Part shown: one piece after another, positions 63,966-64,000 of the stretch | Numbering within the stretch: position 1 is the stretch's first letter | How the letters are laid out: each line of letters starts with the position of its first letter | Assembly: GCF_000204415.1 (NCBI RefSeq) | Contig: NC_015416.1 | Coordinates: 2,108,001-2,172,000, forward strand | Length of the DNA stretch: 64,000 nucleotides | Reading direction: 5' to 3' | Source: Methanothrix soehngenii GP6 | GTDB taxonomy: Archaea; Halobacteriota; Methanosarcinia; Methanotrichales; Methanotrichaceae | The notes under the pieces: model-generated | Seen by the model: the letters and a program-made list of their open reading frames with translations, nothing else | Told to the model about the DNA's origin: nothing | The model's database searches: none | Made by a program: the position numbers and the translations under genes

Positions 63966-64000
63966 ACCTCACAGGCACTCTACAAATCCGCCGTTCTCTC

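Overview
This window looks like chromosomal DNA of a methanogenic archaeon of the order Methanosarcinales, most likely a Methanothrix (Methanosaeta)-type aceticlast. The evidence is a complete archaeal A1A0 ATP synthase operon in the order ahaH-I-K-E-C-F-A-B-D-G, a bifunctional fructose-1,6-bisphosphate aldolase/phosphatase, an archaeal initiator tRNA, a decayed form III RuBisCO, an ArsA/Get3-type ATPase, a TrpB2, and a NikR-linked nickel ECF transport cluster (nickel serves F430 and CODH/ACS). The genus is an inference from gene content; no rRNA is present.

Layout. 0-12.3 kb is mostly core: DUF2284 (cut by the window edge), a double universal stress protein, a secreted VIT/VWA protein, an ArsA-type ATPase, two related small secreted Cys-rich proteins, a PAPS-reductase-like/ferredoxin fusion, a cold-shock protein, Tex and PyrF. 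12.4-19.9 kb is an AT-richer accessory island. It holds an intact IS with clear ends and target duplication, a zinc-ribbon/membrane protein pair, a SWIM zinc-finger relic split by an IS481-like element with a 15-bp target duplication, a lipoprotein joining a glucosaminidase-like domain to a seven-bladed WD40 propeller, a GC-rich structured intergenic stretch and an IS3 remnant. 20-28.4 kb returns to core genes: glutaminyl cyclase, rhomboid, NYN protein, TatD, LeuA/CimA, a TPR protein, NikR and a methyltransferase.

29-37 kb is the most coherent system. Four NikK/DUF4198-like and three NikL-like secreted proteins surround nikM, nikQ and nikO. All seven secreted proteins are predicted to expose histidine as the first residue after signal cleavage, which suggests a set of extracytoplasmic metal-binding proteins. 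nikR lies just upstream of this cluster and has a perfect palindrome before its own start. 37.7-44 kb carries a secreted protein, a structured element, initiator tRNA-Met, RNase HII, a class V aminotransferase, TrpB2 and an ATP-NAD-kinase-family protein. 44-52.7 kb is the ATP synthase operon on the minus strand.

Beside it is a form III RuBisCO pseudogene, then a gluconeogenic block with three enzymes of fructose-1,6-bisphosphate metabolism: class I FBPase, a class II aldolase-like protein and the archaeal aldolase/phosphatase. 58.8-64 kb is a second gene-poor accessory zone with a TerB/zinc-ribbon protein, a TPR protein made of nearly identical repeats, an IS1-type relic and IS200/IS605-like hairpins.

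A ~160-bp palindromic repeat occurs five times in intergenic spaces between 10.5 and 37.6 kb. All functional calls rest on reading the sequence and on family knowledge; no searches were run.
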